DNA of 64,000 nt from Xanthobacteraceae bacterium (GCA_019746355.1 JAIESC010000067.1:104703-168702), one strand, 5' to 3'. Positions 17,260 through 26,894 are shown, counted from the first letter of the stretch. Numbers and translations: made by a program. The notes: a model not told the origin generated them from the sequence alone.

Positions 17260-19017
17260 ATGTCCGGGGATTTCTCGCCAGAGCAGAAGCGCTACCTGGA
17301 GGGGTTCACCTCCGGCCTGCAGATCGCACGCGCAGCGCGCGGCGCGAGCAAGCCTGTGCCGGGCGCGCCGTCGGGTCCCGACGCCGAGCATGTGCTGGCG
17401 CAGGACCAGACGGTGGCCGGTGGCGGCCAGCTCTCGGAGCAGGAAAAATTCAAGCGCGAGCAGCACCCGTTCGAAGCCTATTCCCGGCTCAAGGACCAGG
17501 CGGACAAGAACGAACCACCCAAGCCCGCCGACAATTTCCGCTGGCGCTACTACGGCCTGTTTTACGTCGCCCCGGCGCAAGCCTCCTACATGTGCCGGCT
17601 GCGCATCCCGAACGGCATCCTCACCCATTGGCAGCTTGCGGGCCTGGCCGACCTCGCCGAGAAATTCGCCGGCGGCTATTCGCACGTGACGACGCGCGCG
17701 AACTTTCAGATCCGCGAGATCGAGCCGAAGAACGCGATCAATGTGCTCGAGGGCATTCTCGCGCTCGGCCTTTGCTCGCGCGGCACCGGCGCCGACAACA
17801 TCCGCAATGTCACCGGCACGCCGACCGCCGGCATCGACCCGCAGGAATTGCTGGATACGCGGCCCTGCGCCCGCGAGTGGCACCATCACATCCTCAACGA
17901 GCGCGGCCTCTACGGGCTTCCCCGCAAGTTCAACGTCGCCTTCGACGGTGCGGGGATGATCCCGGTGCTCGAGGACACCAACGACATCGGTTTTCAGGCC
18001 GTCGAGGTGAAGGAAGGCTTCGGCGCCGAGCCCGGCGTCTGGTTCAAGCTCGCGCTCGGCGGCATCACCGGCCACCGCGATTTCGCCCGCGACACCGGCG
18101 TGATCGTCAGACCGGCCGACGCGACGAAGGTGGCCGACGCCATCGTCCGCGTGTTCAGCGCCCATGGCGACCGCACCAACCGCAACAAGGCGCGGATGAA
18201 GTACGTGCTCGACGCCATGGGCTTCGACAAATATCTCGCGCTGGTCGAAGAGAAGCTTGGTTCAAAGCTCACGCGCGTTCCGGCCGAGGCGCTCGCGCCA
18301 CGGCCGGCATTCGACCGCGCCGCCCACATCGGCGTTCACGCGCAGAAGCAGGAGGGGCTCAACTGGATCGGCGTCGTGCTGCCGGTCGGCAAGCTCACCT
18401 GCGCGCAGATGCGCGGTCTTGCCGCGGTCGCGCAGCAGTTCGGCGACGGCGATATCCGGCTGACGGTCTGGCAGAACCTGCTGATTTCCGGCGTGCCGGC
18501 CGCGAAAGTCACGGCCGCCGAAGCCGCAATAGAGCAACTCGGGCTGACGACCAAGGCGAGCTCGATCCGCTCCGGCCTCGTCGCCTGCACCGGCAACGCC
18601 GGCTGCCGCTTCGCAGCCTCCGACACCAAGCGCCATGCCGAGGACATCGCCCGCTGGTGCGAGGCGCGCGTCGAGATCGACGGCCCGGTGAACATCCACC
18701 TGACCGGCTGCCATCATTCCTGCGCGCAGCACTACATCGGCGACATCGGGCTGATCGCCTGCAAGGTGCCAATCAATGACGATGGCGACACGGTCGAGGG
18801 CTACCACATCCTGGTCGGCGGCGGCTTTGGGCCGGACGCCGGCCTTGCCCGCGAGATCTACCAGGACGTGAAGGCCGAGGATGCGCCGCCGATCGTCGAG
18901 CGCATGCTGAAGGGATACCTCGCTCGCCGCGCCTCGCCCGCCGAGACCTTCCAGGCCTTCACCCGCCGTCACGAGATTGCCGCGCTGACGCAGATGTTCG
19001 CGGAGATCGCCGCATGA
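17260..19017 (+). CDS. nirA: NirA-type assimilatory nitrite reductase (siroheme, 4Fe-4S)
   Basis: A 585-residue member of the nitrite/sulfite reductase hemoprotein family, with two ferredoxin-like half domains and two siroheme domains. The 4Fe-4S/siroheme cysteines are at 443 and 449 (CTGNAGC) and 484 and 488 (CHHSC). THVTTRANFQIRE-like residues near 145 are those of the substrate region. It reduces nitrite to ammonium with six electrons. Its place between nrtD and nasA makes nitrite, not sulfite, the likely substrate. The stop overlaps the start of the flavoprotein gene as ATGA, which suggests that the flavoprotein supplies the electrons. Confidence 0.92.
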   Translation: MSGDFSPEQKRYLEGFTSGLQIARAARGASKPVPGAPSGPDAEHVLAQDQTVAGGGQLSEQEKFKREQHPFEAYSRLKDQADKNEPPKPADNFRWRYYGLFYVAPAQASYMCRLRIPNGILTHWQLAGLADLAEKFAGGYSHVTTRANFQIREIEPKNAINVLEGILALGLCSRGTGADNIRNVTGTPTAGIDPQELLDTRPCAREWHHHILNERGLYGLPRKFNVAFDGAGMIPVLEDTNDIGFQAVEVKEGFGAEPGVWFKLALGGITGHRDFARDTGVIVRPADATKVADAIVRVFSAHGDRTNRNKARMKYVLDAMGFDKYLALVEEKLGSKLTRVPAEALAPRPAFDRAAHIGVHAQKQEGLNWIGVVLPVGKLTCAQMRGLAAVAQQFGDGDIRLTVWQNLLISGVPAAKVTAAEAAIEQLGLTTKASSIRSGLVACTGNAGCRFAASDTKRHAEDIARWCEARVEIDGPVNIHLTGCHHSCAQHYIGDIGLIACKVPINDDGDTVEGYHILVGGGFGPDAGLAREIYQDVKAEDAPPIVERMLKGYLARRASPAETFQAFTRRHEIAALTQMFAEIAA

Positions 19018-20618
19018 ACTCGCCTGTCCGCCCTCCGCTCTCATCGATCGTGCCGGAGAATGCGCCGTTCACCGCCGAGCAGCGCGTCTGGCTGAACGGT
19101 TTCTTCGCTGGGCTGCTGGACGGCGACACCGCCGCACTGTCGTCGCAACAGGCATCGGCACTCGGGGTGCCGATGGGCGGCATCGCTGAAGCAGACGACG
19201 GCGCGCCCTGGCACGACCAGACCATGCCGCTTGCCGAGCGCATGAAGCTCGCCGAGGGCCGCCCGCTCAACCGCCGCATGATGGCGGCGATGGGCCAGCA
19301 GGACTGCGGCCAGTGCGGCTACGATTGCAAGGATTACGCGGAGGCGATTTTCGCCAAGACCGAAGAGCGGCTGAACCTGTGCGTACCGGGCGGCAAGGAA
19401 ACCAACCGGATGCTGAAGTCGCTCCATGCCGAGTTGGGTTCGGCTCCGGCGACGGCCAAGCCGGCAAAGGCCACGGAAGCCCCGGCGGCAAGACCCGAGG
19501 GTGCGCCGGGCACGTCGCGCGACAATCCCGCACTCGCGACCTTCGTCTCGCGCACGCGTCTCAACAAGCCGGGCTCGGCGAAGGAAACCTGGCACATCGA
19601 GTTCGATCTGACCGAAAGCAATCTCAACTATATGGCCGGCGACTCCTTCGGCCTGTTTCCCACCAATGATCCCGCGCTGGTCGAAGCGGTGCTGAAGGCC
19701 CTGCAGGCCCCCGCCGACTTCCCGGTCGGCGGGCGCACGCTGCGCGAGGTGCTGACCGACGGTGTTTCGCTGTCGCCTGCGCCCGACATGCTGTTTCAGC
19801 TGTTCTCTTACATCACCGGCGGCGACCGGCGGAAAAAGGCGCAGGCGCTGGCCGCAGGCGAGGACCCCGACGGCGACGCCGCCACGCTCGACGTGCTTGC
19901 CGCGATCGAGAAATTCAGCGGCGTGCGGCCCGATCCCGAGGCGTTCATCGAAGCGCTCGATCCGCTGCAGCCGCGGCTCTATTCGATCTCCTCGTCGCCC
20001 AAGGTGCATAAGGGCCGCGTGTCGCTGACGGTCGACGCCGTGCGCTACGACATCGGCAAGCGCACTCGCCTCGGCGTCGCCTCGACCTTCCTGGCCGGCC
20101 GGATCAACCCCGGCGACCGGCTCCGGGTCTATGTGCAGAAGGCGCATGCCTTCGGCCTGCCCGCCGATCCGAACGTGGCGGTCATCATGATCGGCCCCGG
20201 CACCGGCGTGGCTCCGTTCCGCGCCTTTCTGCACGAGCGCATGGCGACCAAAGCACCGGGCCGGAACTGGCTGTTCTTCGGCCACCAGAAGCGCGACTAC
20301 GACTTTTTCTACGAGGACGAGCTCAACGGCATGAAGGCGGCCGGCGTCCTCACCCGCCTCTCGCTCGCCTGGTCGCGCGACGGCGAGGAAAAATTCTACG
20401 TCCAGGACCGCATGCTGCAGACCGGCCGCGAGCTGTGGTCGTGGATCGCCGAAGGCGCGCACATCTACGTCTGTGGCGACGCGCAGCGGATGGCGAAGGA
20501 CGTGGAACGCGCCCTGATCGACATCACCGCCGCGCACGGTGCGCGCTCGACCAACGAGGCCGTGCAGTTCGTCACTGAGCTGAAGAAGAGCGGCCGCTAC
20601 CAGACGGACGTGTATTGA
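19014..20618 (+). CDS. CysJ-like flavoprotein reductase with N-terminal Fe-S domain
   Basis: A 534-residue protein. The C-terminal two thirds (about 180-534) is a CysJ/NADPH-cytochrome P450 reductase-like FAD and NAD(P)H module (RLYSISSSPK near 320, GPGTGVAPFRAF near 396, FFGHQKRDYDFFYEDE near 420, YVCGDAQRMAKDV near 482). The flavodoxin domain of CysJ is absent. In its place is a small domain with four cysteines at 98, 101, 105 and 123 (CGQCGYDC and LCVPGG) that looks like a 4Fe-4S site. It probably passes NADPH electrons through FAD and this cluster to NirA and/or NasA. Databases tend to call such proteins sulfite reductase subunit alpha. It is translationally coupled to nirA (ATGA) and nasA (TGATG). 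Confidence 0.88.
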   Translation: MNSPVRPPLSSIVPENAPFTAEQRVWLNGFFAGLLDGDTAALSSQQASALGVPMGGIAEADDGAPWHDQTMPLAERMKLAEGRPLNRRMMAAMGQQDCGQCGYDCKDYAEAIFAKTEERLNLCVPGGKETNRMLKSLHAELGSAPATAKPAKATEAPAARPEGAPGTSRDNPALATFVSRTRLNKPGSAKETWHIEFDLTESNLNYMAGDSFGLFPTNDPALVEAVLKALQAPADFPVGGRTLREVLTDGVSLSPAPDMLFQLFSYITGGDRRKKAQALAAGEDPDGDAATLDVLAAIEKFSGVRPDPEAFIEALDPLQPRLYSISSSPKVHKGRVSLTVDAVRYDIGKRTRLGVASTFLAGRINPGDRLRVYVQKAHAFGLPADPNVAVIMIGPGTGVAPFRAFLHERMATKAPGRNWLFFGHQKRDYDFFYEDELNGMKAAGVLTRLSLAWSRDGEEKFYVQDRMLQTGRELWSWIAEGAHIYVCGDAQRMAKDVERALIDITAAHGARSTNEAVQFVTELKKSGRYQTDVY

Positions 20619-23317
20619 TGCACGCGCCGCTGCCGCTCCCGCCGGCCGTCCGCACCGCCTGCCCCTACTGCGGGGTCGGCTGCGGCGTGCTGGCGCGGCC
20701 GGACGGCCAGGGCGGCGCGATCACCACCGGCGATCCCGACCATCCCGCCAATTTCGGCAAGCTGTGCTCCAAGGGCTTCGCGCTGGAGGACACGCTGGGG
20801 CTCAGCGGCCGCCTGCTCGATCCGCAACTGCGGCGCGCTGACGGGACCTACGCCAAGGTCGACTGGGATACTGCGCTCACAACCGTCGCCGATGGCTTCC
20901 GCCGCGTCGTCGATCGCGACGGGCCGGGCGCCATCGCCTTCTATCTCTCGGGCCAGCTCCTCACCGAGGATTACTACGTCGCCAACAAGCTCGCGAAGGG
21001 CTTCCTCGGCTCGGCCAATGTCGACACCAATTCCCGGCTGTGCATGGCCTCCACGGTCGCGGGCCACCGCCGCGCGTTCGGCGAGGACGTGGTGCCGGGC
21101 AGCTACGAGGACCTCGATCAGGCGAACCTCGTGGTTCTCGTGGGCTCCAACGCCGCCTGGTGCCATCCGGTGCTGTTTCAGCGCATGACACGCAACCGGC
21201 AGGAGCGTGGCGCAAAAATCGTCGTGATCGATCCGCGCCGCACCGTGACAGGCGACGAAGCCGATCTTTTTCTGGCGATTGCGCCGGGCAGCGACACCGC
21301 GCTGTTCGCAGGCCTCCTGGCCTACCTCGCCGAGGTCGGCGCGCTTGATGGCAAATATATCGAAACCAACACGACGGGCTTTGCCGCAGCGCTCGCGCGC
21401 GCCCGGGAAATCGCACCGGATATCGCCACGACCGCAGTCGCGACCGGTCTCGACGAAGGCGACGTTGCGCGCTTCTTCCAGCTGTTCCGCTCCAAGGAGA
21501 AGGTCGTCACCTGCTTCTCGCAAGGGGTCAACCAGTCGGCGCAGGGCACCGACAAGGTCAATGCCGTCATCAACTGCCATCTCGCCACCGGCCGGATCGG
21601 CAAGCCCGGCATGGGGCCGTTCTCGCTCACCGGGCAGCCCAACGCCATGGGCGGCCGCGAGGTCGGCGGGATCGCCAACTTGCTCGCCGCCCACATGGGC
21701 TTTGCGCCGGACGAAATCGACCGCGTGCGGCGGTTCTGGAGCACGCCACGCATGGCCGAGCGCGAAGGTCTCAAGGCCGTGTCGATGTTCGAAGCCATCG
21801 AGCGCGGCGAGATCAAGGCACTGTGGGTGATGGGCACCAATCCAGCGGTGTCGCTGCCGCGCGCCGGCGCCATGCGCGAAGCGCTGAGGAAGCTCGAGCT
21901 GTTCGTGGTGTCGGAGAACGTGCTCGGCAACGACACGGTGTCGGCGGCGCCGCACGTTCTGCTGCCGGCCGCGGCATGGGGCGAGAAGGACGGCACCGTC
22001 ACCAACTCCGAACGCCGCATCTCGCGCCAGCGCCGCTTTCTGCCGCCGCCCGGCACGGTCAAGCCCGACTGGTGGATCATCTCGGAGGTGGCGCGGCATC
22101 TCGGCTTCGGCGATGCCTTCGGCTATCGCGGCCCGGCCGACATTTTCCGCGAGCATGCCGCGCTCTCGGGCTTCGAGAACGGCGGCGAACGCCTGTTCGA
22201 TCTCGGTGGGCTCGCGGACATATCCGACGACGACTACGACGCGCTCGAGCCGGTGCAGTGGCCGGTGCGCGCTGCCGGTGACGGCCCCGCCGCGCGGCTG
22301 TTCTCCAACGGACGCTTCAGCACGCCGGACCACAAGGCGCGCTTCATCGCGCCGGAAAAGCCAGTGCTTTCCGAAGCCACCTGCAACGAATTCCCGCTGC
22401 GGCTGAACACCGGCCGGCTGCGCGACCAGTGGCACACCATGACGCGCACCGGTCAGAGCCCGCGGCTCGGCGCGCACAGGCCCGAACCGTTCGTCGAGGT
22501 GCATCCGCTCGACGCCAGGCGCTTCGGCCTTGCCAATGGCGGCTTCGCGCGCCTGAAAAGCCGGCACGGCGCCTGTGTGCTCAAGGTCGTGACCAGCGCC
22601 GGTCAGCAGCGAGGCTCGGTGTTCGCGCCGATCCACTGGAGCAACAGCAATGCCGCGTCGGCGCGGATCGGCGATCTGGTGTCGCCGCAGACCGATCCGT
22701 TCTCGGGCCAGCCCGAAGCCAAGGCGACCCCGATTTCGATCGAGCGCACGGACTTCGCTTATCGCGGCTTTGCGCTGGCGCGCGAGCCCTTCGCCTTCCC
22801 GGACGGCGCATGGTGGTCGCAGGTGGCGCTGCCGGGCACCGTAGGCTTCCTGTTCGCCAGCAACGAAGCACCCGAGGCCTGGCGAAGCCTCGCGCCGATA
22901 TTGTTCCCGGACGCAGCGCTGACCGAGTTCGTCGACCGGAAGCGCGGGCTATACCGCGCAGCGGCCTTCGCCGACAGCCGCCTCGAAGGCGCGCTGTTCC
23001 TGGGGCCGGCCGAGGCGCCGCCGCAATGGGGCGACCTGCGCGAGATGATCGGCGGCCCTGGGCTGGCGGAAACCGGGCCGGTCGTCTGCGCCTGCTTCGG
23101 CGTCGGCGTTGCCGCGATCGCCGAGGCCGTGGCCTCGCGCAACGCGACAAGCGTCGAAGAGATCGCCAAGGCGCTGCGCGCCGGAAACAAATGCGGCACC
23201 TGCCTGCCCGAGGTCAGAAGCATCGTCACCCACGCGCTGGCCGGCCGGAGCTCCAAAGACCATGCGAAGGACCTCTCCAATGACCTCCATGCTCACGATC
23301 ACGTCCCGGCCTGCTGA
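20618..23317 (+). CDS. nasA: NasA, assimilatory nitrate reductase catalytic subunit
   Basis: An 899-residue molybdopterin oxidoreductase. The N-terminal 4Fe-4S cysteines are C15, C18, C22 and C50 (CPYCGVGC and LCSKG). The bis-MGD domains follow (NSRLCMAS near 140, GQPNAMGGREVGG near 343, the dinucleotide-binding C-terminal domain with RLNTGRLRDQWHTMTRTG near 592). A BFD-like 2Fe-2S domain closes the protein (VVCACFGVGV near 825 and NKCGTC near 858). This layout is typical of cytoplasmic NasA. It reduces nitrate to nitrite for NirA. The ATG shares one base with the flavoprotein stop. No other nitrate reductase subunit is nearby, so the flavoprotein is the likely reductant. Confidence 0.94.
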   Translation: MHAPLPLPPAVRTACPYCGVGCGVLARPDGQGGAITTGDPDHPANFGKLCSKGFALEDTLGLSGRLLDPQLRRADGTYAKVDWDTALTTVADGFRRVVDRDGPGAIAFYLSGQLLTEDYYVANKLAKGFLGSANVDTNSRLCMASTVAGHRRAFGEDVVPGSYEDLDQANLVVLVGSNAAWCHPVLFQRMTRNRQERGAKIVVIDPRRTVTGDEADLFLAIAPGSDTALFAGLLAYLAEVGALDGKYIETNTTGFAAALARAREIAPDIATTAVATGLDEGDVARFFQLFRSKEKVVTCFSQGVNQSAQGTDKVNAVINCHLATGRIGKPGMGPFSLTGQPNAMGGREVGGIANLLAAHMGFAPDEIDRVRRFWSTPRMAEREGLKAVSMFEAIERGEIKALWVMGTNPAVSLPRAGAMREALRKLELFVVSENVLGNDTVSAAPHVLLPAAAWGEKDGTVTNSERRISRQRRFLPPPGTVKPDWWIISEVARHLGFGDAFGYRGPADIFREHAALSGFENGGERLFDLGGLADISDDDYDALEPVQWPVRAAGDGPAARLFSNGRFSTPDHKARFIAPEKPVLSEATCNEFPLRLNTGRLRDQWHTMTRTGQSPRLGAHRPEPFVEVHPLDARRFGLANGGFARLKSRHGACVLKVVTSAGQQRGSVFAPIHWSNSNAASARIGDLVSPQTDPFSGQPEAKATPISIERTDFAYRGFALAREPFAFPDGAWWSQVALPGTVGFLFASNEAPEAWRSLAPILFPDAALTEFVDRKRGLYRAAAFADSRLEGALFLGPAEAPPQWGDLREMIGGPGLAETGPVVCACFGVGVAAIAEAVASRNATSVEEIAKALRAGNKCGTCLPEVRSIVTHALAGRSSKDHAKDLSNDLHAHDHVPAC

Positions 23318-24374
23318 GTCGCAGCGGCCGCGGATGGAGCCGCTGGCGCGGCTGCCGGTGTTCTTCGCGCTCGAAGGCCGGCGCGCGGTCGTCGCCGGCG
23401 GCACGCCCGGCGCGGCCTGGAAGACCGAGCTGCTGTCGGCCGCGGGCGCCGAGGTCCAGGTTTACGCGCCGGAGCCGTGCGAGGAAACCGTTGCGTTGGC
23501 GATCGATCCACCGCGCGGCACTATTACCCTCCATCGCAGGGCGTGGCAGTCCGGCGACATCGCCGGTGCGACGATCGCCGTCGGCGCCTGTGAGAACGAC
23601 GACGAGGCGCAGCGCTTCGCCGACGCGGCCCGTGAGGCCGGCGTCCCGGTCAATGTCGTGGACAGGCCCAAGTTCTGCGATTTTGCCTTCGGCGCCATCG
23701 TCAACCGCTCGCCGATGGTGATCGGCATCTCGACCGATGGCGCGGCCCCGGTGTTCGGCCAGGCGATCCGCGGCAAGCTCGAGGCGATGCTCCCGCGCGG
23801 CTTCGCACAATGGGCAGCGGCCGCGGGCCGCTGGCGGGCAGAACTGAAGGCCTCGGGGCTTTCGTTCAACGCCCGGCGGCGATTCTGGCGGCTCTTCACC
23901 GAGCGCGCGATGACGCACCCTGACGCCGAACCGCAGTCCTTCGACTACGACCTGCTGCTGCGGCAGATGCAGGCCGAGGGCGAGCGTGTCGAGCAGGGCT
24001 CGGTGGCGCTGGTTGGCGCGGGCCCAGGCGATCCGGAGCTGCTAACTTTGCGCGCGGTGCGCGCGCTGCAGTCCGCCGATATCATCCTGTTCGACGAACG
24101 CGTCTCGGCCGAAGTCCTCGACTTCGCGCGCCGCGAGGCCAAGAAGCTCCTTGTCGGCAAAGCTCAAGTTGAGACCGAAACCGGCACCTTGATGGCAGGG
24201 CTCGCGAAATCCGGTCGCCGCGTGGTGCGGCTCAAGGGCGGCGATCCAGCCGCTGCCATAGACGCAGATGCAGAGGCTACTGCGTGCCGGCAGGCAGGAA
24301 TCGTGTTGGACGTGGTACCAGGCGTGTCGGCCCACTCCGTTCGTGCCGCAGAGCCGGTGCAGCGCGTCGCGTAA
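23280..24374 (+). CDS. cysG: Siroheme synthase CysG-like, C-terminally shortened
   Basis: A 364-residue protein. The ATG at 23280, after GAAGGA, overlaps nasA by 38 bases. Residues about 18-230 are the bifunctional precorrin-2 dehydrogenase/ferrochelatase part (FFALEGRRAVVAGG, NVVDRPKFCDFAFGAIVNR). From about 243 the uroporphyrinogen-III methyltransferase domain begins (VALVGAGPGDPELLTLRA, VVRLKGGDP) but stops after VVPGVSAHS, some 100 residues earlier than in CysG. The usual FIFGRGGEE after GGDP is replaced by AAAIDADAE. Siroheme for NirA could still be finished by the N-terminal part, but the methyltransferase is probably inactive and would have to be provided elsewhere. Confidence 0.82.
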   Translation: MTSMLTITSRPAESQRPRMEPLARLPVFFALEGRRAVVAGGTPGAAWKTELLSAAGAEVQVYAPEPCEETVALAIDPPRGTITLHRRAWQSGDIAGATIAVGACENDDEAQRFADAAREAGVPVNVVDRPKFCDFAFGAIVNRSPMVIGISTDGAAPVFGQAIRGKLEAMLPRGFAQWAAAAGRWRAELKASGLSFNARRRFWRLFTERAMTHPDAEPQSFDYDLLLRQMQAEGERVEQGSVALVGAGPGDPELLTLRAVRALQSADIILFDERVSAEVLDFARREAKKLLVGKAQVETETGTLMAGLAKSGRRVVRLKGGDPAAAIDADAEATACRQAGIVLDVVPGVSAHSVRAAEPVQRVA

Positions 24375-24396
24375 CAGCCAGCTAGGCTCGCTGCCG

Positions 24397-25239
24397 TCAG
24401 GAAGCGTGACGCGCCAGCACGCGATCGGCGATCTCGGCCCGCGTGCCGACCCAGATGTCGTCTGCCGACATCGCCTTCTCGATGATCTTCTCGAAATAAT
24501 ACGCGCCGCGGTGATGGCCGAAGATGTGCGCGTGGTTGGTCACGTCGATGATGCGCAGCTCATCGTCCTGTGAACGCGCGATGTCGATCACCTCATTGAA
24601 AGATTCCAGCATCATCTTCGGCGGATGGCCGTATTTCATCGACGGCATGTCGTTGACGTCATAGGACAGCGGGATCGCCACGATCTTCTTGTTGCCGTGC
24701 TCCATCACATACGGCAGGTCGGCGTCGAACACGTCGCCGTACCAGCGATAGCCGTAGTCGGCGAGAAGCCTGGCCGTGGAAGGCTTCGAGGTGCCACGCG
24801 GCGACAGCCAGCCCTTGATCTTCTGGCCTGAGGCCTTTTCCAGCAGCGCGGTGCAGCGCTCGATGTTCTTCTTCTCGTCCTCGTCCGACAGCAGCGCCGG
24901 GATCACGTCCATCGCGTAGGAGTGCGACAGCACCTCGTGCCCGCCCTCGGCGATCGCCTTCACCGCCTCCGGCGCGCGCTCGGAGATCACCGCATTGACC
25001 ATCACGCTGGTCTTGGCACCGTGTTTATTGAACGCGTCGAGCAGCCGGTAGATGCCGGTCTTCACGCCATAGGCCGCCCAGGAGATCGCCATGGTGTCCA
25101 GCACGCCGTGCGGCAGCGGATTGCCCATCGGGCTGATGCCCGGCGCCTTGCCGTCCGACCACGCCTCGAGGCAGACGTTGAACACGACCGCGATGCGCTT
25201 GTTGTTCGGCCAAAGCCAGTCGGCGTTCTTCAGCGGCAT
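24397..25239 (-). CDS. Polysaccharide deacetylase-family (NodB-fold) hydrolase
   Basis: A 280-residue NodB/PuuE-like protein. Visible features are KTSVMVNAVISER near 75, GGHEVLSHSYAMD near 99, GWLSPRGTSKPST near 140 and DVTNHAHIFGHHRGA near 242. This subgroup resembles allantoinase PuuE and cyclic-imide hydrolases more than chitin or peptidoglycan deacetylases, and it lacks a signal peptide, so a cytoplasmic amide or imide substrate is likelier than a polysaccharide. The stop is 22 bases from the cysG stop (convergent). It is the last gene of a possible minus-strand unit with the ABC importer upstream. A distant relative is encoded at 60267. Confidence 0.8.
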   Translation of the reverse strand: MPLKNADWLWPNNKRIAVVFNVCLEAWSDGKAPGISPMGNPLPHGVLDTMAISWAAYGVKTGIYRLLDAFNKHGAKTSVMVNAVISERAPEAVKAIAEGGHEVLSHSYAMDVIPALLSDEDEKKNIERCTALLEKASGQKIKGWLSPRGTSKPSTARLLADYGYRWYGDVFDADLPYVMEHGNKKIVAIPLSYDVNDMPSMKYGHPPKMMLESFNEVIDIARSQDDELRIIDVTNHAHIFGHHRGAYYFEKIIEKAMSADDIWVGTRAEIADRVLARHAS

Positions 25240-25328
25240 GCGTTCCTCCGGACTCTTGTTCCGGCGACGCTATCAGGAAACGCATAGGGCGCGACAGAAC
25301 CGCCCCGCAGGGCGGGCATGAGCAAGCC

Positions 25329-26108
25329 TTAGGCCGCGGGCTTTGTTTCCTTGGCCTCGAGCCCCAGCACCTTCAGGATCTCCTCCTGGATCGCCTGCCG
25401 GCCGGTGGTCTTGGCGGCCTCGTCCATCCGCGCCTCGTAGGCGATCCGCGCCGGGCGATGAAACACCATGACGCGGTCGCCGACGTCCATCGCCTCGTTG
25501 ATGTGGTGGGTGATGAACACCGCGGTCTTGCCATTCTGCTTGACGAGACGGACGAACTCGGCGCGCAGGTCGCGCGCGGTCATCTCGTCGAGCGAGGAAA
25601 ACGGCTCGTCGCAAAGAAGAATATCGGGCTCGACCGCGAAGGCGCGGGCGATCGACACGCGCTGGCGCATGCCGCCGGAGAGCGCATGCGGCCAGTCGTT
25701 CTCATGGCCGGACAGGCCGAGCCGCGACAGCCAGCGCCGCGCCACCGCCTCCGCGTCGCTCTTCTTGGCGTCGAGGATTTCCAGCCCCAGCACCACGTTG
25801 TCGATCGCGTTGCGCCACGGCATCAGCCGGTCGTTCTGGAACACAATGCCGATCTTGCCGCGGAAGTAGCTGAACTCCTTGAACGGATCGTGGCCGGTGA
25901 CGCTCACCGTACCGCTGGTCGGCTCGATCAGGCCGGACAGCAGGTTGAACATGGTCGACTTGCCGCAGCCGGTCTTGCCCAGCACGGCGACGATCTCGCC
26001 CTTGTCGATGGTGAACGACAGGCGGTCGACCGCGGTGAAGGTCCCCGAGCCGTCGGGCTTGGGGAAATCCTTCGAGACATCGCTGAAGCGGATCAACGGC
26101 TCGGCCAT
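25329..26108 (-). CDS. ABC importer ATP-binding protein (TauB/SsuB/NrtD-like)
   Basis: A 259-residue ABC ATPase: Walker A GKTGCGKST at 44-52, signature LSGGMRQR near 147, Walker B ILLCDEPFSSLD near 165, switch His in FITHHINEAMD near 200. The ATG at 26108 shares one base with the permease stop; an upstream in-frame start would lie inside the permease gene. It energises the permease encoded at 26108-26881. The family moves small anions and amides such as sulfonates, nitrate, pyrimidine precursors or aromatic acids, so the substrate is open. Confidence 0.9.
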   Translation of the reverse strand: MAEPLIRFSDVSKDFPKPDGSGTFTAVDRLSFTIDKGEIVAVLGKTGCGKSTMFNLLSGLIEPTSGTVSVTGHDPFKEFSYFRGKIGIVFQNDRLMPWRNAIDNVVLGLEILDAKKSDAEAVARRWLSRLGLSGHENDWPHALSGGMRQRVSIARAFAVEPDILLCDEPFSSLDEMTARDLRAEFVRLVKQNGKTAVFITHHINEAMDVGDRVMVFHRPARIAYEARMDEAAKTTGRQAIQEEILKVLGLEAKETKPAA

Positions 26109-26881
26109 CAGGCGGCCCTCTCCGAGACCGGCCGGTAGCGAAGCAGCCAATTCTCGATCCAGACGATGATCTGCTGCACCACCAGGACGAACAGCACGAG
26201 CTGGATGGTCCAGGCCAGTGCGCCCGACATGTCGAACAATTGCTGCTGGCGCAGGAGCTCATAGCCGACGCCGCCGGTCGCGCCGACCAACTCGGCCACC
26301 ACGACCACGCGCGCGGCATTGCCGAGGTTGATCTTCCACGCGGTGAGGATGCCCGGAAGGATGGTGGGAACGATCAGCACGCGGAACAGCGTCCAGCCGC
26401 GCGGCCGGAACGACATGGTCATCTCGAACAGGTCCTTCGACATCGAGCGATAGGAATCCAGCACCTGGAAGGTGAACGCCGGCAGCGTCGTGATGATCAT
26501 GATGAAGGCGATGCGGAACTCGGTGCCGTGAAACCAGATGATGGCGATGATGACCCAGGACAGGGCCGGAATGCCCTGCAGGAACACCAGGAAAGGCGTG
26601 ACATAGCTCTCGATCTTGGGAATGCGGCCGATCGGAATGGCAAGGAGGCAGCCGAGCACGAATGCGCCGGCAAGACCGACAAAGATGCGTGCGGCGGTCT
26701 CCAGGACCTGCTTCAGCTCCGGCCAGGTCACCAGGATCTTCACCGTGCGGGCGAGGATGTCCTGCACCGGCGGAAACAGGTAGTGCGGAAAGAAATAGGA
26801 TGCGACCTGCCAGGCGGCGAGCAGCACAACCGTGCTGGCCGTCGCCTGGAGGAACTGCTTGACGCGAGGATCGAACTTCAT
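26108..26881 (-). CDS. ABC importer permease (SsuC/TauC-like)
   Basis: A 257-residue permease with six predicted helices (first at about 14-32, STVVLLAAWQVASYFF) and the EAA-like loop near 150 (SYRSMSKDLFEMTMSF). It lies between the substrate-binding protein gene (13 bases upstream) and the ATPase gene (one-base overlap), forming a standard three-gene importer. Confidence 0.9.
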   Translation of the reverse strand: MKFDPRVKQFLQATASTVVLLAAWQVASYFFPHYLFPPVQDILARTVKILVTWPELKQVLETAARIFVGLAGAFVLGCLLAIPIGRIPKIESYVTPFLVFLQGIPALSWVIIAIIWFHGTEFRIAFIMIITTLPAFTFQVLDSYRSMSKDLFEMTMSFRPRGWTLFRVLIVPTILPGILTAWKINLGNAARVVVVAELVGATGGVGYELLRQQQLFDMSGALAWTIQLVLFVLVVQQIIVWIENWLLRYRPVSERAA

Positions 26882-26894
26882 CGACGGCGGGCGA

